Assembly: GCF_023634765.1 (NCBI RefSeq)
Contig: NZ_JAMLFX010000002.1
Coordinates: 631,853 to 695,852 of the forward strand
Length of the DNA: 64,000 nt
DNA from: Pseudomonas sp. AKS31
Lineage (GTDB): Bacteria > Pseudomonadota > Gammaproteobacteria > Pseudomonadales > Pseudomonadaceae
Direction of reading: 5' to 3'
Made by a program: the position numbers and the translations under genes. Under the pieces are notes generated by a model that made no database searches, was not told where the DNA came from, and saw nothing but the letters and a program-made list of their open reading frames with translations. Positions 35,657 to 44,745 of the stretch are shown in pieces; position 1 is the stretch's first letter, and the number at the start of each line of letters is the position of its first letter.

Positions 35657-36571
35657 TTGCGCTTCTCACTCGATCAACTGTTGATGTTTGTCCAAGTGGT
35701 CAAAAGCGGATCGTTTTCTGCCGCCGGGCGCAAACTGGGCAAGACCCAATCGACCATCAGCGCGGCGATTGCCAACCTCGAAACCGACCTGGGCGTCGAC
35801 CTGTTCGACCGCAGTAACCGCAGCCCTGCCCTCACCGCCAGTGGCCAAAAATTGTTGGTGCAGGCCGAAGCCGTGCTCGAACGCTGCATGACCTTCGAAG
35901 CCCACGCCGATTGCCTTTCGGACAACGTCGAAACCAGCCTGACGCTCGCCATTGAAACGCCGTACGGCCCGATCATGCCCGTGCTCAAAGCCTTCGAAGC
36001 CGCATTCCCTTTCGTCGACCTGATCATCCGCCATCCGGTGTACGGCGACGTCAGCGAACTGGTCAGCAGCGGCGAAGCGGTACTCGGCGTGGCGTTCTCG
36101 CAGCCCGGTTACCCCAAGGAACTGGCGTTCCAGCAACTGGGCAAACTGATCATGCTGCACGTCTGCCACCCCGAGCATCCATTGGCGCAACTCGACAACG
36201 TCACCTTCGACGACCTGCACGTTCATCGGCGCCTGGCCTTCAGCGCTCACGCGAGCAAACTGCCGAGCAGCGAATACCTGCGCTCGACCCAGTTGTGGCA
36301 AGCGGAAAGTTATCTGGCGTTATTGGAAATGGTCCGCGCCGGGCTTGGCTGGGCCACCCTGCCCCGGCAACTGGTTCAGCGAGAACTGGCCAAAGGTGAG
36401 CTGGTGGAACTGCAGCTCTCGGCGTATCCGCATACCGACTGGCAGATTGGTGTCGATTTGCTCTGGGCGCGGCAGCGGCCGTTGGGCAAGGCGGAGCGTT
36501 GGCTGAAGGAGAAATTGCAGGGCTACAAGGTGTATGAGCTGGATCGCAATGGGCAGATCACGACGCTTTGA
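35657..36571 (+). CDS. LysR family transcriptional regulator
   Basis: 304 residues from TTG 35657, supported by CGGGAG about nine bases upstream; an ATG at 35594 gives 21 extra residues without a ribosome site. N-terminal helix-turn-helix SAAGRKLGKTQSTISAAIAN and a C-terminal effector domain starting near residue 90. Divergent from the purine permease/deaminase operon across 214 bases, a classic layout for a LysR activator of that operon. Ligand unknown, perhaps a purine degradation intermediate. Confidence 0.82.
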   Translation: MRFSLDQLLMFVQVVKSGSFSAAGRKLGKTQSTISAAIANLETDLGVDLFDRSNRSPALTASGQKLLVQAEAVLERCMTFEAHADCLSDNVETSLTLAIETPYGPIMPVLKAFEAAFPFVDLIIRHPVYGDVSELVSSGEAVLGVAFSQPGYPKELAFQQLGKLIMLHVCHPEHPLAQLDNVTFDDLHVHRRLAFSAHASKLPSSEYLRSTQLWQAESYLALLEMVRAGLGWATLPRQLVQRELAKGELVELQLSAYPHTDWQIGVDLLWARQRPLGKAERWLKEKLQGYKVYELDRNGQITTL

Positions 36572-36596
36572 TTAGGCTGTTCACGGCGGTGAAAAA

Positions 36597-36618
36597 GAGG
36601 CCCGCCAAAACGGGCCTC
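36597..36618 (-). terminator. Terminator of the minus-strand MFS gene
   Basis: Eight-base arms, GAGGCCCG and CGGGCCTC, around CCAAAA. On the minus strand the stem is followed by a run of T's (AAAAA at 36592-36596 on the plus strand), so it mainly serves the MFS gene that ends at 36675, although it is also just after the LysR stop. Confidence 0.85.
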
Positions 36619-36674
36619 GATCAAGGGCTTTTGTAACTACGCCAGCTCGGCTGTTTCAGGCTGACCGGAGCTTG

Positions 36675-37841
36675 TCACACCACCGCCGCTTCAACCGTTC
36701 TGGAACGCCACGCAAACGCCAACACCATCAGCAGTCCCAGACCCGCCATTGCCGCGCCGGCCAGGGAAATCGCCGGATAACCCAACCCGCTGCTGATCAC
36801 CGCACCGCCCAGCGCTGCGCCAATCGCGTTGCCGAAGTTGAAGGCGCCGATGTTCACCGCCGAGGCCAGATTGGGCGCGTCCTTGGCCGCTTCCATCACA
36901 CGCATCTGTAGCGGCGGCACCAAGGCAAAACTGGCGATGCCCCAAATCAGGATGGCCACGGCGGCCGGCAGCGGCCAGCGCATCAGTACGGTGAACGCCA
37001 ACAGGACGACAATCAGTACGCTCAGCGAGACGATCAGGGTGCGATCGATCGAGCGGTCAGCAGCCTTGCCGCCCCACATGTTGCCCAGCGTCAACCCGAC
37101 ACCGTAAAGCATCAGCATGGCGGTGATGTAAGCGGTGGACGCATGGGTCTCGCTGCTGAGGATCGGTGCGATGTAGGTGAACACGGTAAACATGGCGCTT
37201 GAGCCGACGACAGTCAGGGCCAGCGCGGCTAGCACCGGGCCGCGGCCCAATACGCGGATTTCCGCCATGACACCGACGCTTTGCGGCGCTCGCACGTTGG
37301 GCAAGGCGAACCACAACGCGGCCATCGTCACCACGCCCAGGCCGGTAATCCCCCAGAAAGCCGTGCGCCAGCCGAACAGTTCGCCAAACCAGGCGGCCAG
37401 CGGCACACCGCCAATGGTCGCCAGGGTCAGGCCCATGAACATTGCCGCAACCGCCCCGGCACGTTTCTCCGGGGCGACCAGGGTGGCGGCGACGATCGAG
37501 CCAACGCCAAAAAAGGCACCGTGGTTCAGTGAGGTCACCACCCTGGCGACCATGAGGCTGTAGTAATCGGTGGCCAAGGCTGACATCAGATTACCCAGGG
37601 TAAAAATCGCCATGAGCCCGATCAGCAGAGAGCGCCGGGGAATCTTGCCCGTGGTCAGGGTCATCAGCGGTGCGCCGAGCAAAACGCCCAGCGCATAAGC
37701 GCTGACCAGCAAACCGGCAGCGGGAATGGATACGCCCAGATCCGCGGCGATACCCGGCAACATGCCCATGGGGGCAAATTCTGTAACGCCGATGCCGAAG
37801 GCACCAATGGCGAGTGCGACAAGTGGTGGATTGATACGCAT
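36675..37841 (-). CDS. MFS transporter (AraJ/NepI-like efflux)
   Basis: 388 residues, twelve membrane segments, start ATG 37841 with AAGGAG seven bases upstream. VALAIGAFGIGVTEFAPMG at the first helix and SYALGVLLGAPLMT-type helix 2 (here SAYALGVLLGAPLMTLTTG) are signatures of the AraJ/NepI efflux group. Two positions of helix 5 read GGVPLAAWFGELFGWR. The divergent LysR gene begins 95 bases away, and an inverted repeat lies between them. The exported compound cannot be told. Confidence 0.85.
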   Translation of the reverse strand: MRINPPLVALAIGAFGIGVTEFAPMGMLPGIAADLGVSIPAAGLLVSAYALGVLLGAPLMTLTTGKIPRRSLLIGLMAIFTLGNLMSALATDYYSLMVARVVTSLNHGAFFGVGSIVAATLVAPEKRAGAVAAMFMGLTLATIGGVPLAAWFGELFGWRTAFWGITGLGVVTMAALWFALPNVRAPQSVGVMAEIRVLGRGPVLAALALTVVGSSAMFTVFTYIAPILSSETHASTAYITAMLMLYGVGLTLGNMWGGKAADRSIDRTLIVSLSVLIVVLLAFTVLMRWPLPAAVAILIWGIASFALVPPLQMRVMEAAKDAPNLASAVNIGAFNFGNAIGAALGGAVISSGLGYPAISLAGAAMAGLGLLMVLAFAWRSRTVEAAVV

Positions 37842-37865
37842 GGAAAGCTCCTTATCTATGCCGCC

Positions 37866-37904
37866 AATGCTACGATCCCGTCTTTTCAGGCGGTAGATAG
37901 CATT
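37866..37904. promoter_or_regulatory. Inverted repeat between MFS and LysR genes
   Basis: AATGCTA (37866-37872) and TAGCATT (37898-37904) form perfect seven-base arms 25 bases apart, and similarity extends inward (GGCGGTAGA on one side, GCCGCC outside the other). This fits a two-part LysR site controlling the divergent genes. Confidence 0.4.
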
Positions 37905-37935
37905 TTCGGCAATCACCTTTGCGCAGGAGGCACAA

Positions 37936-38841
37936 GTGGATTTCAACGGCAGGTCAGGTGAAATGAGCGTGTTCACCACCGTGGCGCAGGAAGGCAGCCT
38001 GTCGGCCGCCGCGCGTGCACTGGGCCTGACGCCCTCGGCGGTCAGTCGGATCATCGCGCGCACCGAGCAACGGCTGGGCACCCGCCTGCTGTTGCGCACC
38101 ACCCGAGCGATCACCTTCACAGCCGAGGGCGAAGCGTTTTTGCGCGGTGCCCGGCGGATCCTCGCCGACATGGACGAGGTCGAAGAAGCCATCGCCGATC
38201 AAGGCGTGCCCAAGGGGCGATTACGGGTCAGTGCCGCCCTTGTCCATGGACGCCTGGCCATCGTTCCGTTGGTCGCAGCCTTCAGCGCCCGTTACCCGAA
38301 CATCGTCGTCGACCTCACCCTCGGCGACGAAGTGGTCGACATTCTTGGCGGGCAAGCCGACGTCGCGGTGCGCTTCGGCCATCTTCCCGACAGCCCGCTG
38401 ACCGCACGCAGGATCGGCACCACCGGCCAGGTCGTGGTGGCATCGCCCGAGTTTCTGCAGCGCCACGGCATCCCGCAGGAACCGGAAGACCTGCTACAAC
38501 ACAACTGCCTGCGCTTCAATTTCAAGCGTGCCGAACCCAACTGGCCATTCATTCGCGATGGCAAAGCGTTTTCCCTGAAGGTCAGCGGCAACATCGAATG
38601 CAGCAGCGGTGAAGCGCTGGCACAACTCGCGCGAGTGGGTGCCGGGATTGCACGCATCGGCGAATTCAGCGTGAGCGAGGATCTGCAGCGCGGCGATCTG
38701 ATTGCGCTTTTGCAAGACTGGAACCCCGGTGACCAGGAACCGATTCATGCGGTGTTCGTCGGCGGCGCGGCAATGCCGGCGCGGGTGCGGTTGTTCGTCG
38801 ACTTCTTGGTGGAGAATCATCGGATGTCAGCTGAGACGTAA
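37936..38841 (+). CDS. LysR family transcriptional regulator
   Basis: 301 residues starting at GTG 37936, with a perfect AGGAGG six bases upstream. Helix-turn-helix SAAARALGLTPSAVSRIIARTE, effector domain from about residue 90 (GRLRVSAALVHGRLAIVPLV). Divergent from an AraJ-like exporter, which it probably regulates. The next 218 bases (38842-39059) hold no gene that I can support. Confidence 0.86.
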   Translation: MDFNGRSGEMSVFTTVAQEGSLSAAARALGLTPSAVSRIIARTEQRLGTRLLLRTTRAITFTAEGEAFLRGARRILADMDEVEEAIADQGVPKGRLRVSAALVHGRLAIVPLVAAFSARYPNIVVDLTLGDEVVDILGGQADVAVRFGHLPDSPLTARRIGTTGQVVVASPEFLQRHGIPQEPEDLLQHNCLRFNFKRAEPNWPFIRDGKAFSLKVSGNIECSSGEALAQLARVGAGIARIGEFSVSEDLQRGDLIALLQDWNPGDQEPIHAVFVGGAAMPARVRLFVDFLVENHRMSAET

Positions 38842-39059
38842 GCTGATATTTGCGGATACTGGTGATGTTGAAGTGGCCATGGCTTTTTTGGACGTTTTAC
38901 CGAATCCCTCCACCGCCCGGACATGCTCCGGCGTAGCCCCCCCCATAAAGCCCCTGATTCACACAACAGCCCTCATGTAACCCAAAAACACGCCGATACC
39001 GTCCAGCAGCACGGAAGCACCGCAGCAGCATGACTCCCTAGAAGGCAGGAACCCGATCA

Positions 39060-39521
39060 ATGTTGGAACACCTCTGGCGCAGCATCCATTCCCCGGACTA
39101 CCTGCCCAACGTACTGGAATGGATGCTCTATATTCTCCTCAGCCCGTTCATGGTGATCATGTGCCTGATGGTCGGAGCGCTGGCCGGCAAATGGTGGAGA
39201 GCGCTGCCCTACGGCAGCCTGACTTGTTATGTGGTCTTCCTGAGCCGGTCTTCTTTCTATCGCTGGGAAAGCATTTTCCCCGTAGCCGGCCTGCCAGCGC
39301 TGGCGATAGGTGGCGCACTGCTTGCGCTCCTGGGTTTTTATTTGAAAGGCCTACTCAGAACCCGCTCTGAAGCACAACCCGAAGGCCATTGGCTGCGCAG
39401 GCTTTATCAAGGCCTCAAGGTCGTCATGCGGACAGTCATGGTGATGTTCTGGGCAGTCGTCGTGCTGTTTGTTGTGATCTTCACTGTCTCGGTCGCGAGC
39501 CAACCGTCATTGGCGCACTGA
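39060..39521 (+). CDS. Small integral membrane protein, function unknown
   Basis: 153 residues with three or four hydrophobic helices: LYILLSPFMVIMCLMVGAL, SLTCYVVFL, LPALAIGGALLALLGFYL and VMFWAVVVLFVVIFTV. I recognise no family. AGGA about nine bases before ATG 39060 gives some support to the start. The 3' end overlaps the convergent MFS gene by 15 bases. Base composition is lower in GC than its neighbours in the first 200 bases. Confidence 0.55.
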   Translation: MLEHLWRSIHSPDYLPNVLEWMLYILLSPFMVIMCLMVGALAGKWWRALPYGSLTCYVVFLSRSSFYRWESIFPVAGLPALAIGGALLALLGFYLKGLLRTRSEAQPEGHWLRRLYQGLKVVMRTVMVMFWAVVVLFVVIFTVSVASQPSLAH

Positions 39522-40781
39522 GCAGCTTCCTGCTTGATCAGACAATTGGGACCCAGCTTCGCCGGAAACAGCGCTCGAATGAGCTGCAGGTTCGACAAGA
39601 TGAACCTCCGTGGCGTTGCGCCCCGCCAACCAGGCCAGCACTGACGCGACAACCAACACTGCGGCACTAAGCTCAAACGTAGCTTTGTAACCGCTCAGAT
39701 CAAAAGCCAGACCGCCAACGATTGCGCCGCCGGCGATCGCCAGTTGGACAATGGCCACGAGCAAGCCGCCTCCGGCTTCCGCATCATCCGGCAGCGTTTG
39801 CGCCAGCCATGTCCACCAGCCGACCGGCGCAGCGGTGGCCACCAGTCCCCAGAGGCCGAGCAACACGGCGGTCAGCACCGGTGAATGGCCGAAGCTGACC
39901 AACGCCAGCGCGATGGCCGCCATGATCAGCGGGATGACGGTCAAGGTTCGATAGAGACCGCGCCCCATAAACCGTTCGATCAGAAAGGTGCCGATAAAAC
40001 CGGCCAGTCCCAGCCCCAGCAGCATCAAGGACAACGTTGAGACGCTGACGCCGGTCACGCCCTCAAGAAAGGGACGCAGGTAAGTGAACAGCATGAACTG
40101 GCCCATGAAAAACACGCTGACAGCGACCATGCCCAAGGCCACTGGCAATTGCTTCATCAGCCGCAGCACGTTGCCGCTACCGGCCTGGCGCTCGGCCTTA
40201 AACGACGGCAGGCTGATCAGCAGCCACACAGCGGCAAGCACCGCAACCGGAACCACACAGAAGAATGCGCCGCGCCAGCCGATCAGCGAGCCGAGAAAGC
40301 TTCCCGCCGGAGCAGCGATGACCGTCGCCAAAGCGTTACCACCATTGACGATGGCCAGTGCTCGCGAAACCTGTTCCGGCTTGACCATGCGCATCGCAGT
40401 CGCCGCCGAGAGTGACCAGAAACCGCCGATTGCAATTCCGATCAAGGCACGTCCAAACATGAACGACGGATAACCCGGCGCGACCGCGACAACCGTACCG
40501 GAGACGATCATCAGCAAGGTCAGCCCCAGTAGCAATGTCTTGCGTTCGATGCGCGCGGCGACCGAGGCAATCAGCAGGCTGGTGATCAAGGCAAAGGCAC
40601 CGGACACGGAAATCCCCTGGCCTGCCTGGCCTTCGGTGATGTGCAGGTCGGCCGCAATCGGCGTCAGCAGACTGACGGGCATGAATTCTGAAGCGACCAG
40701 GGCGAATGCGGCCAGCGACATCGCCAGCACGGCGCTCCAGCCACCTGTTCTTGTAGAAGGATCTGTAGAAGGAAACGTCAT
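39507..40781 (-). CDS. MFS transporter (NepI/AraJ-type efflux)
   Basis: 424 residues, twelve membrane segments, with a hydrophilic tail. SLAAFALVASEFMPVSLLTP in the first helix and RALIGIAIGGFWSLSAATAMR in the middle (shown in part) match NepI-like ribonucleoside exporters and other multidrug major facilitators. ATG 40781 gives the expected start before the first helix; the upstream open frame is not supported. Divergent from an AraC-type regulator 229 bases away. Confidence 0.83.
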   Translation of the reverse strand: MTFPSTDPSTRTGGWSAVLAMSLAAFALVASEFMPVSLLTPIAADLHITEGQAGQGISVSGAFALITSLLIASVAARIERKTLLLGLTLLMIVSGTVVAVAPGYPSFMFGRALIGIAIGGFWSLSAATAMRMVKPEQVSRALAIVNGGNALATVIAAPAGSFLGSLIGWRGAFFCVVPVAVLAAVWLLISLPSFKAERQAGSGNVLRLMKQLPVALGMVAVSVFFMGQFMLFTYLRPFLEGVTGVSVSTLSLMLLGLGLAGFIGTFLIERFMGRGLYRTLTVIPLIMAAIALALVSFGHSPVLTAVLLGLWGLVATAAPVGWWTWLAQTLPDDAEAGGGLLVAIVQLAIAGGAIVGGLAFDLSGYKATFELSAAVLVVASVLAWLAGRNATEVHLVEPAAHSSAVSGEAGSQLSDQAGSCSVRQ

Positions 40782-41010
40782 GGGAACTACCTGTGGTGCG
40801 AAAAACCTGTGGATGTGATGCGCAGGGGCACGCAGCTTGAAGCCCATTCGGGCGCTGCCCCTGTAACAGATAGACACATTCTCCCGGTCAATCCGGCCCT
40901 TCCCTAGTGCATTCCTCTTGAATGCTTGCCTGATCCTCTGGCGATGCAGGGTGATGGATAGGAAACGTCTCGTGCGCGGATTAGAGTTCGGTCAACAGGA
41001 GTGACCCGAC

Positions 41011-41943
41011 ATGATCCCTACCCCCCTGCCCCAGGCATCGCCTTTGGCGTTGAACATCGACCCGCGCGTGAGCGCACCGGGCGACTTCGCCACGGCCATA
41101 CCCGGCTTGTCGCTGTTTCGTCGCGACCAACCAGCGCCGCCCGTGGTGTGCATGATCGAACCGAGCCTGATTCTCGTGGGCCGCGGCGAAAAGCGCTTGT
41201 GGGTCGGTGGTGAAGGCTACAGCTACGACCCGTCACGGTTTCTGGTGACGTCGCTGGACTTGCCCGCCAACTCCGAAGTGATGCTCGCCAGCCCCGAACA
41301 GCCCTGTGTCGGGCTGGTGCTGAAACTGGATGTGAGCATGCTCGCCGAAGTCATCACCAAGAGCGGCCTGCCGGCCAAGCGCCAGCCAGCAACGGGCACG
41401 GGCGCCGCGATTGGCAGCCTGTCGTCTGCGCTGGAGGGCGCGCTCGATCGCCTGCTGGCATTGCTCGATGAACCCGAGGCAATCCCGGTGCTGGCGCCGC
41501 TGATTTTGCGCGAAATCCACTATCGGTTGCTGCATACCGACCAAGGCGCACGGCTGCGACAGATCACGGCCGTCGATGGTCAGGGTTATCGCATCGCCAA
41601 GGCCATTGACTGGCTCAAGGTCAACTACAGCGATGCCCTGCGCATCGACGATCTGGCCGCCCGGGTACAGATGAGCGCGCCAACCTTTCACCATCATTTC
41701 CGCCAACTCACTGGCATGAGCCCGCTGCAGTACCAGAAATGGCTGCGGCTCAACGAGGCACGCCGACTGATGCTGGTAGAACGCCTGGACGTTTCGCGGG
41801 CGGCGTTTGCGGTCGGCTATGAAAGCCCTTCGCAGTTCAGCCGCGAATACGGCCGGCTGTTCGGCACTGCGCCGAGTCGTGACATCGCCCTCCTGCGCGG
41901 GCAGCCATACGAGGCAGAAGCGCTCGGCACAGTCGCGAACTAA
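41011..41943 (+). CDS. AraC family transcriptional regulator (AraC_N type)
   Basis: 310 residues, start ATG 41011 with AGGAG nine bases upstream. The N-terminal half is the AraC_N cupin domain (PVVCMIEPSLILVGRGEKR). The C-terminal half has two helix-turn-helix units: RIDDLAARVQMSAPTFHHHF and SRAAFAVGYESPSQFSREYG. This subgroup often controls a neighbouring oxidoreductase or exporter. It lies between a divergent MFS gene and the molybdenum hydroxylase operon that starts 77 bases downstream, so it could regulate either. Confidence 0.87.
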   Translation: MIPTPLPQASPLALNIDPRVSAPGDFATAIPGLSLFRRDQPAPPVVCMIEPSLILVGRGEKRLWVGGEGYSYDPSRFLVTSLDLPANSEVMLASPEQPCVGLVLKLDVSMLAEVITKSGLPAKRQPATGTGAAIGSLSSALEGALDRLLALLDEPEAIPVLAPLILREIHYRLLHTDQGARLRQITAVDGQGYRIAKAIDWLKVNYSDALRIDDLAARVQMSAPTFHHHFRQLTGMSPLQYQKWLRLNEARRLMLVERLDVSRAAFAVGYESPSQFSREYGRLFGTAPSRDIALLRGQPYEAEALGTVAN

Positions 41944-42020
41944 ACGAAACCCGGTGATGCGCCTCGCCGCGCGTCACCGCTGATAACAATGCACGTCAAC
42001 CGATGATCAGCGGGTGAATC

Positions 42021-42476
42021 ATGGAACTACGAATCAACCAGAAGACCTATCAGGTCGATGCCGACGCCGATACACCCTTGTTGTGGGTGATCCGCGATGA
42101 TCTGGGCATGACCGGGACCAAGTACGGCTGCGGACTGGCGCAATGCGGCGCCTGTTCGGTGCTGGTGGACGGCAATGTCGTGCGCTCGTGCGTCACGCCG
42201 GTGGCCGGTGTGGTCGGCCGCGAGGTGACCACGATTGAGGCCATCGAAAACGATGACGTGGGCAAACAGGTGGTCGCGACCTGGGTCGATCTGCAGGTCG
42301 CTCAGTGTGGCTACTGCCAGTCCGGGCAAGTGATGGCCGCCACCGCGCTGCTCAAACAGAACCCCAGGCCGAGTGATGCGCAAATCGAGGCGGCGATGGT
42401 CAACCTGTGCCGCTGCGGGACTTACAACGCCATTCATGCCGCCGTGCATGAACTGGCCGGCAAGGGAGACGCGTGA
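42021..42476 (+). CDS. (2Fe-2S) subunit of a second molybdenum hydroxylase
   Basis: 151 residues. YGCGLAQCGACSVLVDG near residue 37 and CGYCQSGQVMAATALL with NLCRCGTYNAI bind the two 2Fe-2S clusters. It is a close relative of the protein at 19.0-19.5 kb. It overlaps the large-subunit gene by four bases (ATGA). It carries electrons from the Mo site to the cytochrome encoded at 44.7 kb. Confidence 0.9.
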   Translation: MELRINQKTYQVDADADTPLLWVIRDDLGMTGTKYGCGLAQCGACSVLVDGNVVRSCVTPVAGVVGREVTTIEAIENDDVGKQVVATWVDLQVAQCGYCQSGQVMAATALLKQNPRPSDAQIEAAMVNLCRCGTYNAIHAAVHELAGKGDA

Positions 42477-44728
42477 TGAACGTTCGTATCGACCCTTCAC
42501 TGCAAGCCTCAGCACTGGATCTGCACGAACCGATCAATGTTTCGCGCAGACGTTTTCTGACCGGCACTGCCGTCGGCGCACTGGTCCTCGGCTTCGGCCT
42601 GCCGCTGGGGGCGACACGCGTGCAAGCTGCCGTTGCAGCGGCGACCGCCGAACGCGGCACACAGGTGCCGGCGTTTCTCGAAATCCGTCCGGACAACCGC
42701 GTGCGTCTGCTCTGCCCGTTCATGGAGGGCGGACAAGGTACGTTTACGGCGATGGCGCAGATTGTCGGCGAAGAGCTAGATGCTGATCCGTCGACCTTTC
42801 TGGTCGAGGCCGCCCCGCCCGGCGAAGCCTATGTGGTGTTGGAAAACGGCATGCGCATCACCGGCGGCAGCATGTCGGTGCGCCTGAGTTACCCGGTCAT
42901 GCGCCGCCTCGGCGCCCTTGCCCGCGCCATGCTGTTGCAGGCGGGCGCGCAGCAACTTGGCGTGCCGGTGAGCGAGTTGAGCACTGAGCCTGGCAAAGTC
43001 GTGCATGCCAAGTCGGGCCGCTCGCTGGCCTACGGTGAACTGGCCGAGCGTGCGATGGATCTGCCGGTTCCCGATCCGGCCTCCGTGAAGCTGCGTGATC
43101 CGAGCCAGTTCCGCTGGATCGGCAAACCGGTGAAACGCCTCGATGCCTACGACAAGTCCACGGGTAAAGCGCTGTACAGCATTGATCTGAAGGTCGACGA
43201 CATGCTCCATGCCGCCGTGCAACATGCGCCGCGCCTGGGCATGACGGTGGGCAACCTGCGCAACGAAGACCAGGTCAAGGCCATGAAAGGCGTGCACTCC
43301 GTGCATCGTCTGCCGGGCGCCGTGGCGGTGGTCGCCGAGCGCTGGTGGCACGCCAAACGTGCGGTCGAGGCGATCCAGGTCGACTGGCAAGAACCCACGG
43401 CCGAGAGCAAAGTGCGGCCGATGCCCGCCGATTTTTCCAGCGATGCCTGGTTCAAACGCCTCGCTGAAGATAAAGGCCCGGCCAAGGATGATGAACATGA
43501 AGGTGATGTGGCTTCGATCCTCAAGGATTCCAAGACCCGGATCGACGCCACTTACCACAACCAATACCTGAACCACGGCCAACTGGAGCCGCCGTCAGCA
43601 TTGGCCCGATTCAATCCGGACGGTTCGCTGGAAGTCTGGCTGCCGAATCAGGCACCGGACATGTTCCGCGCCGACATCGCCAAGCGCACTGGGCTGGATC
43701 CGTCGCGCATCACCTTGCATTCGCCGCTGCTGGGTGGCTTCTTCGGCCGGCATTTTCTCTACGACTCGGCCAGTCCCTATCCGCAGGCGATCGCGCTGGC
43801 GAAAGCGGTGGGCCGTCCGGTCAAGCTGATCTGGAGTCGCGAAGAAGAGTTCCTGCGTGACGTGCTCCGTCCGGTTGCTGCGGTGAATTTCCGCGCTGCG
43901 CTGGACAGCGACGGCTGGCCGCTGGCAATCGAGGCGATCAGTGCCACCGAAGGCCCGACCGAAGCCCTCGCCGGCAAGCAGGGTGAGAAGCTCGATCCGA
44001 CGGCGCTTGAAGGGTTGTCGGGCAAGTCCTACGCAATCGCCAACAAACGCATCGCGCAGATCTACGTCAAAGGCCCGGCGATGCTCGGTTACTGGCGTTC
44101 GGTGGGCAACTCGCTCAACGACTTCTTCTATGAATCGTTCCTTGATGAGCTGGCCGACAAGGGCGGCAAAGACCCGTTCGACCTGCGTCTGCATTTGCTG
44201 CGTGACAACAAACGGCTGACGACATTGCTGCAAGCGGTAGGTGAACTGTCGGGTGGCTGGAAGCGCGGCCCGTTTACCGCCGAGGACGGCAGCAAACGTG
44301 CGCGCGGCGTGGCCATGGCTTCGCCGTTCGGTACGGAGACAGCGGTGATCGCCGAAGTGTCCATCGAGAACGGTCAGGTCAAGGTGCACGACATCTGGCA
44401 AGCGATTGACCCGGGCAGCATCGTCAACCCGGCGATTGTCGAAGCGCAGGTCAACGGCGCCGTGGCGCTGGGACTGTCGCAAACCTTGGTCGAAGAAGCC
44501 GTGTGGGTGGATGGCAAACCCCGGGCGCGCAACTACGACTTGTACCCGATCCTGCCGCCTGCGCGGATGGCACGGGTGCATGTGCGTGTGGTCGAGAGCG
44601 GGGAAAAAATGGGTGGCATCGGTGAACCGCCATTGCCTGCGGTCGCGCCCGCCATCGCTAACGCGGTGGCGACGCTAACCGGTCAGCGGGTGCGCAGCCT
44701 GCCCATGAGCCGACACACCTTCACTTGA
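42473..44728 (+). CDS. Molybdopterin-binding subunit of a second molybdenum hydroxylase
   Basis: 751 residues. Twin-arginine signal SRRRFLTGTAVGALVLGFG at residues about 24-42. Aldehyde-oxidase-type domains with the substrate loop GGFFGRHFLYDSA, the Mo-cofactor region LGYWRSVGNSLNDFFYES and the C-terminal GGIGEPPLPAVAPAIANAV, which contains the catalytic Glu. No FAD subunit, as in isoquinoline oxidoreductase and membrane aldehyde dehydrogenases that use cytochrome c. It is exported with the 2Fe-2S subunit and probably oxidises an aldehyde or N-heterocycle in the periplasm. Confidence 0.9.
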   Translation: MMNVRIDPSLQASALDLHEPINVSRRRFLTGTAVGALVLGFGLPLGATRVQAAVAAATAERGTQVPAFLEIRPDNRVRLLCPFMEGGQGTFTAMAQIVGEELDADPSTFLVEAAPPGEAYVVLENGMRITGGSMSVRLSYPVMRRLGALARAMLLQAGAQQLGVPVSELSTEPGKVVHAKSGRSLAYGELAERAMDLPVPDPASVKLRDPSQFRWIGKPVKRLDAYDKSTGKALYSIDLKVDDMLHAAVQHAPRLGMTVGNLRNEDQVKAMKGVHSVHRLPGAVAVVAERWWHAKRAVEAIQVDWQEPTAESKVRPMPADFSSDAWFKRLAEDKGPAKDDEHEGDVASILKDSKTRIDATYHNQYLNHGQLEPPSALARFNPDGSLEVWLPNQAPDMFRADIAKRTGLDPSRITLHSPLLGGFFGRHFLYDSASPYPQAIALAKAVGRPVKLIWSREEEFLRDVLRPVAAVNFRAALDSDGWPLAIEAISATEGPTEALAGKQGEKLDPTALEGLSGKSYAIANKRIAQIYVKGPAMLGYWRSVGNSLNDFFYESFLDELADKGGKDPFDLRLHLLRDNKRLTTLLQAVGELSGGWKRGPFTAEDGSKRARGVAMASPFGTETAVIAEVSIENGQVKVHDIWQAIDPGSIVNPAIVEAQVNGAVALGLSQTLVEEAVWVDGKPRARNYDLYPILPPARMARVHVRVVESGEKMGGIGEPPLPAVAPAIANAVATLTGQRVRSLPMSRHTFT

Positions 44729-44745
44729 TCAGCGCCGGAGCGTCC

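Noticed and set aside
37842..38192. Upstream extension of the MFS frame into the divergent LysR gene
   Set aside because: ATG 37841 has a perfect AAGGAG, and the extension would cover the LysR start region; its extra residues are low-complexity.
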